From the NCBI RefSeq assembly GCF_008312885.1, contig NZ_VSSO01000004.1:124001-188000 (forward strand): DNA of 64,000 nt, written 5' to 3'. A program made the translations under genes and the position numbers. Below the pieces are notes generated by a model. It made no database searches, was not told the origin of the DNA, and saw only the letters and a list, made by a program, of their open reading frames with translations. The DNA is from Lolliginicoccus suaedae. GTDB lineage: Bacteria > Actinomycetota > Actinomycetes > Mycobacteriales > Mycobacteriaceae. Position 1 is the stretch's first letter. Each line of letters begins with the position of its first letter. Positions 7,786 through 17,703 of the stretch are shown here, piece by piece.

Positions 7786-8877
7786 GTGACCGCTCCCCCG
7801 AGCACCGGAACCCACGTCGTCGACAAGCTCTCCACCCTCGACCGATACCTGCCCGTCTGGATCGGCGCCGCGATGATCCTCGGCCTGCTCCTCGGCCGCT
7901 TCGTCCCCGGCATCAACACCGCCATCGACAGCATCACCGTCGACGGCATCTCGCTGCCCATCGCGCTCGGGCTGCTCATCATGATGTACCCCGTCCTCGC
8001 GAAGGTCCGGTACGACCGCCTCGATACCGTCACCGCGGACCGCCGCCTGCTCGCGAGCTCGATCATCCTCAACTGGGTCGTCGGCCCGGCCGTGATGTTC
8101 GCGCTGGCGTGGATGCTTCTGCCGGACCTGCCCGAGTACCGCACGGGCCTCATCATCGTCGGCCTGGCCCGCTGCATCGCGATGGTCATCATCTGGAACG
8201 ACCTCGCCTGCGGCGACCGCGAGGCCGCGGCCGTTCTCGTCGCCCTGAACTCGGTATTCCAGATCGTCATGTTCGCCGTGCTCGGCTGGTTCTACCTCGA
8301 CCTGCTTCCGGGCTGGCTCGGCCTCGACCAAGCGACCATCGACGCATCACCGTGGGACATCGCCCGCTCCGTGCTCATCTTCCTCGGCCTCCCGCTCGTC
8401 GCTGGCTACCTCACCCGCAGGCTTGGCGAGCGCGCCCGCGGCCGCGAGTGGTACGAGGCGTCCTTCCTGCCACGCATCGGCCCCTGGGCGCTCTACGGGC
8501 TGCTCTTCACCATCGTGATGCTCTTCGCGCTGCAGGGCGAGCAGATCGCCGCCAGCCCGCTCGACGTCGTGCGCATCGCGCTGCCGCTGCTGCTGTACTT
8601 CGCGATCATGTGGGGCAGCGGCTACCTCGCCGGCATCATGCTGGGACTGAGCTACGAGCGGACCACGACGCTCGCCTTCACCGCGGCGGGCAACAACTTC
8701 GAGCTCGCCATCGCCGTCGCCATCGCCACCTTTGGCGTGACGTCCGGGCAAGCACTGGCTGGCGTCGTCGGCCCGCTCATCGAGGTACCGGTGCTCGTCG
8801 GCCTCGTCTACGTCTCCCTGTGGCTGCGCCGCCGCTACTGGAGCAACTCCACGAACCAGCAGAGGACAACCGCATGA
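7786..8877 (+). CDS. acr3: ACR3-type arsenite efflux permease
   Basis: A 363-residue ACR3 (BART-superfamily) arsenite exporter with about ten membrane helices. The conserved cysteine needed for transport lies in the signature GLARCIAMVIIWNDLACGD, near residues 126-143. AAGNNFELAIAVAIATFG, another family hallmark, lies in the C-terminal half. It extrudes As(OH)3 and Sb(III) using the proton motive force. The start is GTG 7786, 34 nt after arsR; the stop overlaps arsC by 4 nt (ATGA). Confidence 0.94.
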   Translation: MTAPPSTGTHVVDKLSTLDRYLPVWIGAAMILGLLLGRFVPGINTAIDSITVDGISLPIALGLLIMMYPVLAKVRYDRLDTVTADRRLLASSIILNWVVGPAVMFALAWMLLPDLPEYRTGLIIVGLARCIAMVIIWNDLACGDREAAAVLVALNSVFQIVMFAVLGWFYLDLLPGWLGLDQATIDASPWDIARSVLIFLGLPLVAGYLTRRLGERARGREWYEASFLPRIGPWALYGLLFTIVMLFALQGEQIAASPLDVVRIALPLLLYFAIMWGSGYLAGIMLGLSYERTTTLAFTAAGNNFELAIAVAIATFGVTSGQALAGVVGPLIEVPVLVGLVYVSLWLRRRYWSNSTNQQRTTA

Positions 8878-9284
8878 GCGACCGCCCCAGCGTCCTGTTC
8901 GTCTGCGTCCACAACGCCGGTCGCTCCCAGATGGCCGCCGCCTACCTCGACCACCTAGCGGCCGGGCGCATCGAGGTCCGCTCCGCCGGTAGCGCCCCCG
9001 CCGAGACGATCAATCCGGCCGCGGTGGCCGTGATGGCCGAGGAAGGCATCGACATGGCGGAATCCCGGCCCAAGCTCCTCACCGTCGATTCGGTGCAGGA
9101 TTCCGACGTGATCATCACGATGGGCTGCGGCGACGCGTGCCCGGTGTTCCCCGGCAAGTCCTACCGCGACTGGGTGCTCGAGGATCCCGCCGGGCAAGGC
9201 ATCGATGCGGTGCGCCCGATCCGGGACGAGATCCGTCGCCGTGTCGAGGAGCTCATCGCCGAGCTCACCGGGGCCGATCGATGA
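8874..9284 (+). CDS. arsC: Thiol-dependent arsenate reductase, three-cysteine type
   Basis: A low-molecular-weight-phosphatase-fold arsenate reductase of 136 residues. The P-loop nucleophile is C11 (CVHNAGRSQ), followed by C85 and C89 in [12 protein letters not shown]. This triad is the signature of enzymes that reduce arsenate through an intramolecular disulfide cascade resolved by thioredoxin or mycoredoxin. It converts As(V) to As(III) for Acr3 to export. ATG 8874 overlaps the acr3 stop, so translation is probably coupled. Confidence 0.92.
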   Translation: MSDRPSVLFVCVHNAGRSQMAAAYLDHLAAGRIEVRSAGSAPAETINPAAVAVMAEEGIDMAESRPKLLTVDSVQDSDVIITMGCGDACPVFPGKSYRDWVLEDPAGQGIDAVRPIRDEIRRRVEELIAELTGADR

Positions 9285-9709
9285 CCTCGGGGGCCGTGCC
9301 GCAGGTCCTGTTCGTGTGCGTCCGCAATGGCGGCAAGTCCCAGATGGCGGCGGCCCTGCTGCGCCACCATGCCGGAGATGCCGTGCTCGTGCGCTCCGCA
9401 GGGACCGACCCGGGTGCCACGCTGAACGCGGAGTCGGTTCGCAGCATCGCCGAGCTGGGCGCCTCGATGGAGGGCGAGCATCCCAAGCCGATCGACCGCA
9501 ACGTGCTCGCCGCCGCTGATGCCGTCGTGCTCCTCGGGGAAGATGCCATCATCGACGATCCGCCAGCCACTGTCGAGCGGTGGATCACTGACGAACCATC
9601 CGAGCGAGGGATCACCGGAATGGAGCGCATGCGGCTCGTGCGCGACGATATCGATGCACGCGTCCGTGAGCTCGCCACCCGCCTTGGCATAGCGCTGGGC
9701 AACGCGTAG
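9281..9709 (+). CDS. arsC2: Arsenate-mycothiol transferase-like arsenate reductase, single-cysteine type
   Basis: A 142-residue relative of the previous gene, with the P-loop [11 protein letters not shown] at C13 but no other cysteine. [11 protein letters not shown] with a single cysteine is the hallmark of the corynebacterial ArsC1/ArsC2 group. Those enzymes form an arseno-mycothiol adduct that mycoredoxin then reduces. It overlaps arsC by 4 nt (ATGA at 9281). It is therefore mechanistically distinct from its neighbour, although both reduce arsenate. Confidence 0.87.
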   Translation: MTSGAVPQVLFVCVRNGGKSQMAAALLRHHAGDAVLVRSAGTDPGATLNAESVRSIAELGASMEGEHPKPIDRNVLAAADAVVLLGEDAIIDDPPATVERWITDEPSERGITGMERMRLVRDDIDARVRELATRLGIALGNA

Positions 9710-9721
9710 CGAGCTAGTGAG

Positions 9722-10819
9722 CTAGTGCGCGACGAGGTCGTCGGCATGGATGACGGGCCGCCGCAGCTCCGGGGAGAGCGCGCTGCTGGACTGGCCCAGC
9801 ATGCCCGCTAGCTCGGCCGCGTCGTAGGCGACCACCCCGCGGGCGACGCGACTGCCGTCGGGCGCGCACAGCTCCACGACATCGCCGGCGTAGAAGCGAC
9901 CCTCGACCGCGGTGATCCCTGCGGCCAGGAGCGACCTCCGATGCCCGATCACAGCCTGCACCGCCCCCTCGTCGAGGTGGAGGGAACCATTCGTATCAGC
10001 GGCATGCCGCACCCAGAACTTGCGGGCAGACATGCGCTCGGGGCGGGCCACGAACGCCGTGCCGGTACCGGCGGCGGAGAGCGCCTCGGCGGCATCGGTG
10101 GCGGCGGCGAGCAGGACCGGTATCCCCGAGTCCGCGGCGAGGCGTGCTGCCGATAGCTTCGAGGCCATCCCGCCCGTGCCGAGAGCCCCGCCACTGCCCG
10201 CGATCACTCCGTCGAGATCGGCAGGGCCATCGACCTGGTTGATCCGCCGCGCTCCCCCTTTGCGAGGATCACCGTCGTAGAGGCCATCCACATCCGAGAG
10301 CAGGACGAGCGCGTCCGCGCCCACGAGATGCGCGACGAGGGCCGCGAGCCGATCATTATCGCCGAAGCGCAGCTCGGTCGTCGCTACGGTGTCATTCTCG
10401 TTGACCACCGGCACCGCGTGCAGCGCGCGCAACCGATCGAGTGTGCGCTGGGCGTTGCGATGCTGGGCCCGCCGGGCGATGTCATCAGCGGTGAGAAGGA
10501 CCTGGCCGACGGTGCGCCCGTAGCGGGCGAACGATGCCCCCCAGGCCTGGACGAGCGCGAGCTGCCCGACGCTGGCCGCGGCCTGCTTCGTCGCGAGATC
10601 CTGGGGGCGCTTGCGCAGCCCGAGCGGCGCGATGCCCGCCCCCACCGCGCCGGAGGACACCACGACGAGGTCGGAGCCGAGCCGCATGCGGGCCTCGAAC
10701 GCGTCGACCAGTGCATCGATGCGCTCGGTGACCAGGCCGCCCTCCACGGTGGTGATGGCCGATGACCCGACCTTGACCACCACGCTGCGGGCCCCAGCGA
10801 TGGTGGCGCGGATGCTCAC
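9722..10819 (-). CDS. proB: Glutamate 5-kinase
   Basis: First enzyme of proline synthesis, phosphorylating glutamate at the gamma-carboxylate. The 365-residue protein has an N-terminal amino-acid-kinase domain ([39 protein letters not shown]) and a C-terminal PUA domain from about residue 275. It starts at GTG 10819, overlapping the obg stop by 4 nt (GTGA). This obg-proB coupling is typical of actinobacteria. Its 3' end converges on the arsenic operon with a 12-nt gap. Confidence 0.96.
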   Translation of the reverse strand: MSIRATIAGARSVVVKVGSSAITTVEGGLVTERIDALVDAFEARMRLGSDLVVVSSGAVGAGIAPLGLRKRPQDLATKQAAASVGQLALVQAWGASFARYGRTVGQVLLTADDIARRAQHRNAQRTLDRLRALHAVPVVNENDTVATTELRFGDNDRLAALVAHLVGADALVLLSDVDGLYDGDPRKGGARRINQVDGPADLDGVIAGSGGALGTGGMASKLSAARLAADSGIPVLLAAATDAAEALSAAGTGTAFVARPERMSARKFWVRHAADTNGSLHLDEGAVQAVIGHRRSLLAAGITAVEGRFYAGDVVELCAPDGSRVARGVVAYDAAELAGMLGQSSSALSPELRRPVIHADDLVAH

Positions 10820-12279
10820 TGCTCGAGCTCGCTCTCGTTCTCCTCCAGTCCCCGACGAATACGGCTAGCCAGCTTGCGCTCCTTCGCGCCGATGCGTTCG
10901 GTCTGCTCGAGACGCGCATCAGTGCCGCGACCGGTGGGCACGACATCTGCTCCGGCCGGGGTCTGGGGATCGAAGTCGAAGGTGACGTCCCCGACGGTGA
11001 CCGATGCGCCAGGCTGCGCTCCGAGCCGGAGCAGCTCGTCCTCCACGCCCAGCTTGTTGAGCCGGTCCGCGAGGAAGCCCACGGCCTCATCGTTGTCGAA
11101 CTGGGTCTGCTTGATCCACCGCTCCGGCTTCGCGCCACGCACGATGAATCCGCCCGGCTGCGCGGGGTCAGGAGTGACGGTGAACGAGTCCTCGGCGAAC
11201 TGCACGGGCCGGATGATCTGCCTGCGCTCGGTCTCCTTGGGATGGGCCTCGCGGTACTCCGCGACGATCCGCGCGAGCGCGAACGACAGCTCGCGCAATC
11301 CGGTGCGCGCCACCGCCGAGATGATGTGCACGGGCCAGCCGCGCTCCTCGAGCTCGGACCGCACGAACTCCGCGAGCTCCGCGGCCTCGGGCACATCGGC
11401 CTTGTTGAGCACCACGATGCGCGGACGATCACGCAGGTCGCCGAGGCTGGCGTCACCCTCCAGGGACGGCGTGTACGCGGCAAGCTCGGCCTCGAGGGCG
11501 TCGATGTCGGAGATCGGGTCGCGACCCGGGTCGAGCGTGGCGCAATCGACGACATGCGCGAGGACCGCGCATCGCTCGATGTGTCGCAGGAAGTCCAGGC
11601 CCAGGCCCTTGCCCTCGCTCGCGCCGGGGATCAGGCCCGGCACATCGGCGATCGTGTAGGTGACGTCGCCCGCCTCGACCACGCCCAGGTTCGGCCGCAA
11701 CGTGGTGAAGGGGTAGTCAGCGATCTTCGGCTTTGCCGCCGACAGCACCGAGATGAGCGACGACTTCCCCGCGGACGGGAAACCCACGAGCCCGACATCG
11801 GCGACCGACTTCAGCTCGAGGACGACTTCAGCATGCTCGCCGTCCTCGCCCAGCAGCGCGAAGCCGGGGGCGCGGCGGGCACGAGAGACCAGCGCGGCGT
11901 TGCCGAGACCACCACGGCCACCGCGAGCGATGACGAGCTCCGTGCCAGCGCCGACCATGTCCGCGAGGAACTCGCCGTTCTTGTCGAGGACGACGGTTCC
12001 CTCGGGGACCTGCAGGATCAGGTCATCGCCCTCCGCGCCATTCCGGTTGCTGCCCTGGCCGGACTTGCCGTTCGAAGCCTTCGCGTGCGGACGGAAGTGG
12101 AAGTCGAGAAGCGTGTGCACGTTGGGGTCCACGACGAGGATGACGCTGCCGCCGCGGCCGCCGTTGCCACCGTCGGGCCCACCGAGGGGCTTGAACTTCT
12201 CACGGTGCACGGAGGCACAGCCGTGCCCGCCGTTGCCTGCCTGGGTGTGCAGAACGACGCGGTCGATGAATCGTGCCAC
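10816..12279 (-). CDS. obg: Obg-family GTPase
   Basis: An essential ribosome-associated GTPase (large-subunit maturation, stress/ppGpp-linked growth control). The 487-residue protein has three parts. First is the glycine-rich Obg fold (about 1-160, GGDGGNGG-type runs). Next is the G domain with P-loop [18 protein letters not shown] switch II and NKAD. Last is a C-terminal OCT domain with an acidic tail. It follows rpmA by 245 nt, behind a strong terminator hairpin, so readthrough or a separate promoter is needed. Confidence 0.97.
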   Translation of the reverse strand: MARFIDRVVLHTQAGNGGHGCASVHREKFKPLGGPDGGNGGRGGSVILVVDPNVHTLLDFHFRPHAKASNGKSGQGSNRNGAEGDDLILQVPEGTVVLDKNGEFLADMVGAGTELVIARGGRGGLGNAALVSRARRAPGFALLGEDGEHAEVVLELKSVADVGLVGFPSAGKSSLISVLSAAKPKIADYPFTTLRPNLGVVEAGDVTYTIADVPGLIPGASEGKGLGLDFLRHIERCAVLAHVVDCATLDPGRDPISDIDALEAELAAYTPSLEGDASLGDLRDRPRIVVLNKADVPEAAELAEFVRSELEERGWPVHIISAVARTGLRELSFALARIVAEYREAHPKETERRQIIRPVQFAEDSFTVTPDPAQPGGFIVRGAKPERWIKQTQFDNDEAVGFLADRLNKLGVEDELLRLGAQPGASVTVGDVTFDFDPQTPAGADVVPTGRGTDARLEQTERIGAKERKLASRIRRGLEENESELEQ

Positions 12280-12433
12280 GAGTGGATCCTCCTCCCACCG
12301 GGATCACCGGTGGTACTGGTCCGCGCGGCAGTGCCGCGACTGGTGCCCCGTGGTTCCGGGGCAGATTGGTGCCGGGAAAAGATGGACGCTCTGGGCGGCT
12401 GCCGGGGCTCCGCGGCCAGTGCGGCAATGCAAA

Positions 12434-12474
12434 CAGGGGCGGGCTTTCGGGCGTGCTGCCCGGGCCCGCCCCTG
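12434..12474 (-). terminator. Terminator between rpmA and obg
   Basis: On the minus strand, an 11-bp perfect stem: CAGGGGCGGGC at 12464-12474 pairs with 12434-12444, followed by TTT. It lies 50 nt after the rpmA stop and 155 nt before the obg start. It probably partially uncouples obg-proB from the ribosomal-protein transcript. Confidence 0.8.
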
Positions 12475-12524
12475 CAAGAGCGTGAACGCTGCGTCTAACG
12501 CGTGTCCCTGCGAGGTGCTACGTC

Positions 12525-12788
12525 CTACGCCGAAACCTCGACGGGCAGGACGTTGATGGTCTTGCGGCCACGCTTGCGGCCGAACTCAACCACTCCACCA
12601 TCGAGAGCGAAAAGGGTATCGTCGCCGCCCCGGCCCACGCCAACACCGGGGTGGAAGTGCGTGCCACGCTGGCGGACGAGGATCTCGCCACCGTTGACGA
12701 GCTGGCCGCCGTAGCGCTTGACGCCGAGCCGCTTGGCGTTCGAGTCGCGCCCGTTGCGCGAGCTGGAAGCACCCTTCTTATGTGCCAT
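12525..12788 (-). CDS. rpmA: 50S ribosomal protein bL27
   Basis: An 87-residue bL27 with the usual [17 protein letters not shown]-terminus and [18 protein letters not shown] segment. The N-terminal tail reaches toward the peptidyl-transferase centre. No cleavable N-extension as in Firmicutes is present. AAGGAGG precedes the ATG at 12788. It lies 47 nt after rplU and is co-transcribed with it. Confidence 0.98.
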   Translation of the reverse strand: MAHKKGASSSRNGRDSNAKRLGVKRYGGQLVNGGEILVRQRGTHFHPGVGVGRGGDDTLFALDGGVVEFGRKRGRKTINVLPVEVSA

Positions 12789-12835
12789 TGCTGGTCCTCC
12801 TTGAAGGCCTGAAGTACTGAGATCGAGACAGTGAC

Positions 12836-13144
12836 TTACGCGTTGATGCCGGTGACCTTCAGGACGGTCAGCTTCTGCCGGTGACCCTGCCGCTTGTGGT
12901 ATCCGGTCTTGTTCTTGAACTTGTGGATGCGGATCTTCGGGCCCTTGGTCTGCTCGACGACCTCACCGGTGACCGAGGCCTTGGCCAGCGCGGCGGAATC
13001 GGAGGTGACTTCTGCGCCATTGACGACTAGGGCGACAGGAAGCTCAACCGCAGTGCCCGGAGCACCCTCGATCTTCTCGACCTTCACGAGGTCACCAACA
13101 GCAACCTTGTACTGCTTGCCGCCGGACTTGACGATCGCGTACAT
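12836..13144 (-). CDS. rplU: 50S ribosomal protein bL21
   Basis: A 102-residue bL21 beginning [14 protein letters not shown] and ending with the conserved [15 protein letters not shown] 23S-rRNA-binding segment. It heads the rplU-rpmA unit. A minus-strand TAGCAT at 13213-13218 is a plausible -10, which would give a leader of about 60 nt. GGGTAGCCCTCC precedes the ATG; a clear purine-rich ribosome site is weak. Confidence 0.98.
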   Translation of the reverse strand: MYAIVKSGGKQYKVAVGDLVKVEKIEGAPGTAVELPVALVVNGAEVTSDSAALAKASVTGEVVEQTKGPKIRIHKFKNKTGYHKRQGHRQKLTVLKVTGINA

Positions 13145-13550
13145 GGAGGGCTACCCCTTGCTTCATCAAACGTGTGTGCTCGTACCGCAGGGCGCGATAC
13201 GACTGGTCCATCATGCTAGCTACCCGGTTCACCAATGCACCTGCGGCGAACACGGGGTTCACACCGTCACCACGTCTCGCAGGCACATAGCTTGCACAGG
13301 AGGCAGTGCTCCCATGACCACTCACTTATGCGCGATCGCAGCATGAAGGGGCATCGCCGGGCAGCGACTTTCCAAGGCTAGTGGACGGGAGGCTGCCTGG
13401 TCAAACCAGGGGTCGCGGGCGCCCCTGTTCAAACCGCAAACGCGATAGAAGCCGCAGTGAATCCAAAGCTGCTTCTATCGCGTTTGACGGTTTCCGGTGC
13501 TTTGGCCGCGACGAGACCCCCGAGCTAGGCGCCCGGCGGCTTCGCAGGGC
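13145..13550. other. Intergenic region between rne 3' end and rplU
   Basis: No gene seen. From the rne side it holds a long palindrome of dispersed family A (13437-13486), then a small hairpin CCTGGT/ACCAGG (13396-13410), then about 200 nt in which the rplU promoter must lie (candidate -10 at 13213-13218). Confidence 0.6.
13437..13486. repeat. Dispersed palindrome, family A, copy 1
   Basis: A perfect 16-bp inverted repeat, CAAACGCGATAGAAGC (13437-13452) and its complement at 13471-13486, with an 18-nt loop. It lies 65 nt downstream of the rne stop. The same arms recur at 39152-39201 with an 18-nt loop of different sequence. Outside the palindrome, about 20 nt on the right (reverse-complement AAAGCACCGGAAACCG) also match the left flank of copy 2. 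The two copies are thus homologous but inverted relative to each other. It could act as the rne terminator. Confidence 0.85.
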
Positions 13551-16500
13551 CTAGTCCGTGCTCCCAGCGGAGTCAGACCCAGCGTCATCTCCGGCATCGG
13601 CCGGAGCCGAGTCCGACCCAGCCGCGTCGGTCGCAGCGGAGTCCGCCGCGTCCACCGGTGGTCCCGAGGGCCGTCCCGCAGCACGCCGCCGTCGCCGCTG
13701 AACGGGCCGGGCGACCACCTCGGCCTCCTGCGCCGGCACGATCGTCACGGCCGGAGCATGTTCGGCACTCGCAGGCTCCGCCACGGTTGCTGCCTCCGCG
13801 GATGCTGCCGCTGGCGCCGAGGATGCCTGCTCGGTGGCAACGGGCGCCGCAGGCTCCGGAGCCGAGGACGCTGCCCCGCCCGCGGGCCGCTGGACACGCC
13901 GTCGCCGCGGTGGACGCGCCGTTTCCGTGTCCGCTTCCCTGGTGACAACGCTCGAGGCACTAGCAGCCGCGCTGGAACCGGCATCCTCCACGGCCGCGGG
14001 TGCCGTGGCCGCTGCCTGCCCTGACGTACTGACCGACACCTGCGCTGCAGCTGTGGCTTCGTGTGCCGGCTGTGCAGCCTGCGCGTCCTGTGTCTCGCCG
14101 TCCTGCGTTTCCGCTACAGGCTTGGCGGCGCTGCTGGAACCGGTCGACCGGCTGCGCCGACGAGACCGGGATGGCCTGCTGCCCTGCTCCGGCGCCGCGG
14201 CCTCCGAGGAGTCCGCATCCTTCGATGACACGTCCGCAGCAGCGCTGGCGTCGGCGGCCTGCCCGCTCGAGGCACCGTGTGCCGCGGCAGCGGCCTCTTC
14301 CTCCTCCTGCGGCGTGGACATCGCGAGGATCATCGGATGCTTGGAGTGGTTCTCTGCTTGCGCCTTGAGGTCATCGGGCGATGACTGCGGCGCATGCTGG
14401 CTCGGGGCCTCGGGCGCCTCTACCTCGGGCTTGGCGGCGCGTGTTCGGCGCGACCTGCGGGAACTGGCGCCGCGGTCCGGCTCGGACTGCGCGTCGACGG
14501 GCTCGTCGTGCATGACGAGGCCGCGGCCGTGGCAGTGCTCGCAGGTGGTCGAGAAGGCCTCGACGAGGCCGGTGCCGATCCGCTTGCGCGTCATCTGTAC
14601 CAGGCCGAGCGAGGTGACCTCGGAGACCTGGTGCCGGGTCCGGTCCCGCGCCAGTGCCTCGGTGAGGCGCCGGAGCACGAGATCGCGATTGGATTCGAGC
14701 ACCATGTCGATGAAGTCGATAACGATCATTCCGCCGACGTCGCGCAGGCGTAGCTGGCGCACGATCTCCTCGGCCGACTCGAGGTTGTTCCTCGTGACGG
14801 TCTCCTCGAGGTTGCCCCCCGATCCGGTGAACTTGCCGGTGTTGACATCGATGACGGTCATCGCTTCGGTGCGATCGATGACGAGCGTGCCACCGGATGG
14901 CAGCCAGACCTTGCGGTCGAGGGCCTTGGAGATCTGCTCGTCGATACGGAACCGCTCGAACACATCGAGCTTCTCCTCGTGCTGGTGCACGCGGTCGAGG
15001 AGGTCCGGCGCTACCTTGCGCACGTAGCCCTCCACGGTCTCCCACACACGATCGCCCTGCACGACCAGCTTCGCGAAGTCCTCGTTGAACATGTCGCGCA
15101 CGACCTTCACGAGGAGGTCGGGCTCCTCGTACAGCGCTCGGGGCGCCTTGCCCTTGTCGGCCTTCGCATCCTCGGCGATCGACGCCCACAGCTTCTGGAG
15201 CCGGTCGACGTCGCGCGCGAGCTCCTCGGCCGGCACTCCCTCGGACGCCGTGCGCACGATGACGCCCGCATCGTCGGGGATGATCTCGCGGAGGATCTCC
15301 TTGAGCCTGCGCCGCTCATTATCGGGGAGCTTGCGGCTGATGCCGGTGGACGAGCCCTCGGGCACGTAGACGAGGAAGCGGCCGGCGAGCGAGACCTGCG
15401 TCGTCAGTCGAGCACCCTTGTGACCGACCGGGTCCTTGGAGACCTGCACGAGCACCTGGTCGCCGGGCCGCAGCGCCTGCTCGATCTTCCGGGCGCCGCC
15501 ATCGAGCCCGGCAGCATCCCAGTTGACCTCGCCGGCGTAGAGCACGCCGTTGCGGCCGCGGCCGATATCGACGAACGCGGCCTCCATGCTGGGCAGGACG
15601 TTCTGGACCCGTCCCAGGTAGATGTTGCCCACGATCGAGCCGGACGCGGCGCTGGTCACGAAATGCTCGACGAGCATCCCGTCCTCGAGGACGCCGATCT
15701 GGGTGGTCGTGCCGGGCTGGTTGCTGGCACGCTTCTCGCGCACCACCATCACGCGCTCCACTGATTCGCGGCGCGCGAGGAACTCGGCCTCGGTCAGGAT
15801 CGGTGGGCGCCGACGGACTGCTTCCCGCCCGTCGCGGCGCCGCTGGCGCTTGGCCTCGAGACGGGTCGAGCCGCTGATCCCCTGCACCTCGTCCTTGCGG
15901 GACTTGCTGCGTGGCTCCCGCTCGTGGACGACTGTGTTGGGCGGGTCCTCCCCTGCGGTGGCATCGCTGGAATCGTCCCCGCTGCCTCGCCTCCGACGGC
16001 GGCGACGGCGGCGACGGCTGCTCGCGGAGCCGGATGCGTCATCGCTCTCGTTGTCGTCTCCAGCAGAATCCTCGGAGGAATCGCCCGAAGATGATTCGCC
16101 CTTGGCCGACTCATCCTTCGCCGACTCGCTCTTGCCGGTATCGCTCTTGCCGGTATCGCCGCCGCCCTGCGAGGCTTCGGCCTTCCCGGACTGCTTACTG
16201 CTCGTCGCGCCCGAGTCCTTGCGGCTGGTTCCGCTGTCCGGCTGCTGGTCAGAGTCGTCGCTATCGCTGTCCGACGAGCCCTCGTCGCCCGGCGATGCCT
16301 CGCCCTTGCCGCGGCCACGGCCACGGCGACCCCTGCGTCGGCGCCTGTTGCGCTTGCCGCTGTCATCATCGGTTTCCGATTCCGAGGTCTCCGCGTCGCC
16401 CCGGTCCGACTCGCTCGCCTTGTCCGACTCGGTGGCCTCGTCGGAGCCGCGGGCTTGATCGGAGCCGCGGCGCCGGGGCTCGTAGCTCCCTGGCGCCTCG

Positions 16501-17207
16501 GGTTCTCCTGAATCCTTGCCGCCGCTGGACTTGCGCTTGCCTGACTTGGGCGGCTCGGCCTTGCCGCCGCCCTCGGTCTGGGCATCGTCGGTCCGAGCAT
16601 CCGTGGCCTGGGTGTCATCGGCCTTGGGCGATCCAGCCTGCTCCGGTGCCTGCTCCTCGCTCGCGCGCTTGGGCTTGCGGGTGCGTGTACGTGCCCGAGG
16701 CTCTTCCTCGCGGTCCACTTCTGGCGGCGAGAGGAACAAGGGCGGTCCGACATTGATCTCTGGCTCATCGCCCGAGCGCTTGCTGGATCCAGTGGGCTTG
16801 CGCTTGGCCGCTGGCTCCGAGAAGAGGGAAGGTGGCTCCGACCCGGCTGATTGCTCCTCAGGCCCTGTCGCGCCGGCTGATTGCTCGGCCTGGGCGGTCT
16901 TGGCATCAGGAGCCTCGGGCGGCGAACCTGCTGCACCTGCTGGGCCTGCCGTGCCTTGCGCATCATCCCAGAGCTGCTCGGCGAGAGCGCGCTCCACGGT
17001 GGAGTGCGCGCTGCGCATCTCGTGGCCTTGCTCCTTGAGGCTCGCGAGCAGTTGCTTGCTGGTCTGCCCTAGCAGCTTGGCGAGCGCGTGCACGCGCATC
17101 TTGGCGGGGAACACTGGGCGTGAGTCCTCACTGTCGGCGGACTGAGCTGCGGGTTCACCGCTGGTGTTCGGTTGGGTAGCGTCATCGGGCGCCACGTGAT
17201 CAGCCAC
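13551..17207 (-). CDS. rne: Ribonuclease E/G with IF2-N-like domain
   Basis: The major endoribonuclease of RNA turnover and rRNA processing. The start is GTG 17207 with GGAG 4-5 nt upstream, giving 1,218 residues; reading further upstream adds only non-conserved sequence. An N-terminal IF2-N-like helical module (RVHALAKLLGQTSKQLLASL) is followed by a long charged low-complexity stretch to about residue 470. The S1/catalytic region runs from about 490 to 900, with TVIDVNTGKFTG and GGMIVIDFIDM (metal-binding aspartates) and the zinc-link TCEHCHGRG near 887. An Ala/Arg-rich tail follows. The two disordered arms flank the core, as in mycobacterial RNase E. Confidence 0.95.
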   Translation of the reverse strand: MADHVAPDDATQPNTSGEPAAQSADSEDSRPVFPAKMRVHALAKLLGQTSKQLLASLKEQGHEMRSAHSTVERALAEQLWDDAQGTAGPAGAAGSPPEAPDAKTAQAEQSAGATGPEEQSAGSEPPSLFSEPAAKRKPTGSSKRSGDEPEINVGPPLFLSPPEVDREEEPRARTRTRKPKRASEEQAPEQAGSPKADDTQATDARTDDAQTEGGGKAEPPKSGKRKSSGGKDSGEPEAPGSYEPRRRGSDQARGSDEATESDKASESDRGDAETSESETDDDSGKRNRRRRRGRRGRGRGKGEASPGDEGSSDSDSDDSDQQPDSGTSRKDSGATSSKQSGKAEASQGGGDTGKSDTGKSESAKDESAKGESSSGDSSEDSAGDDNESDDASGSASSRRRRRRRRRRGSGDDSSDATAGEDPPNTVVHEREPRSKSRKDEVQGISGSTRLEAKRQRRRDGREAVRRRPPILTEAEFLARRESVERVMVVREKRASNQPGTTTQIGVLEDGMLVEHFVTSAASGSIVGNIYLGRVQNVLPSMEAAFVDIGRGRNGVLYAGEVNWDAAGLDGGARKIEQALRPGDQVLVQVSKDPVGHKGARLTTQVSLAGRFLVYVPEGSSTGISRKLPDNERRRLKEILREIIPDDAGVIVRTASEGVPAEELARDVDRLQKLWASIAEDAKADKGKAPRALYEEPDLLVKVVRDMFNEDFAKLVVQGDRVWETVEGYVRKVAPDLLDRVHQHEEKLDVFERFRIDEQISKALDRKVWLPSGGTLVIDRTEAMTVIDVNTGKFTGSGGNLEETVTRNNLESAEEIVRQLRLRDVGGMIVIDFIDMVLESNRDLVLRRLTEALARDRTRHQVSEVTSLGLVQMTRKRIGTGLVEAFSTTCEHCHGRGLVMHDEPVDAQSEPDRGASSRRSRRTRAAKPEVEAPEAPSQHAPQSSPDDLKAQAENHSKHPMILAMSTPQEEEEAAAAAHGASSGQAADASAAADVSSKDADSSEAAAPEQGSRPSRSRRRSRSTGSSSAAKPVAETQDGETQDAQAAQPAHEATAAAQVSVSTSGQAAATAPAAVEDAGSSAAASASSVVTREADTETARPPRRRRVQRPAGGAASSAPEPAAPVATEQASSAPAAASAEAATVAEPASAEHAPAVTIVPAQEAEVVARPVQRRRRRAAGRPSGPPVDAADSAATDAAGSDSAPADAGDDAGSDSAGSTD

Positions 17208-17703
17208 GTATACTCCTCGGGCCCCCGGGCGCGTCGGACGCGGCCACACAGGGGCATAAGCCTTCTCGCGCTCGTTCCGGCGCGAGTTCATTGTCAGGTC
17301 TGCCAGCGGTGCCTCGCCGGGAAGTTGTTCCAGCGGGTCATCGCTGCGGGCACCCTGGCTCGCCCGGCTGGATCCTCCCTTGGGCTCGGCGCCTGGCATG
17401 ACTGTCATGCCGCGCCTGAACCGGTGGTGGGACCAGGCCGGGCTCCCCGTTGGAAGCCCTGCAGCAGCACCGTCTCATCCTCGCTGGAACGCGACAAAGT
17501 CCCCGTCCCGTCGCGGCGGATGTGATGCCACTGCCTCCTACTATCCCACACTCCTCGCGCCAGGCTCGCCACGATGGGAAAGACTCGGCAGCGCGGCTAG
17601 TGCCCATGCACTCAGCCGGTGCTGCCGAGCCTCGGTGTGGTGCGGCCCTCGCGGACCGCTGATGCGATGGCCGGGCCAGGCGGCCCGGGTCGCGGTGATC
17701 GGA
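17208..17703. other. Long rne upstream region
   Basis: About 500 nt between ndk and rne with no supported gene. It must contain the rne promoter and a potentially long leader, consistent with the autoregulated 5' UTRs of RNase E genes. A small palindrome CATGAC-T-GTCATG lies at 17397-17409. A GGATAGTAGG stretch on the minus strand near 17540 could include a -10. The ndk-proximal end carries a 7-bp GC hairpin (17671-17688). Confidence 0.45.
17671..17688 (-). terminator. GC hairpin downstream of ndk
   Basis: CCGGGCC (17671-17677) pairs with GGCCCGG (17682-17688) around a 4-nt loop, 16 nt beyond the ndk stop. There is no T-run, as is common for actinobacterial terminators. Confidence 0.45.

Noticed and set aside
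9710-9721. Terminator between arsC2 and proB
   Set aside because: The gap is only 12 nt and no hairpin can be formed.
13145-13300. L21-type ribosomal leader ahead of rplU
   Set aside because: No structure matching a known leader could be drawn by eye; only a candidate -10 is noted.
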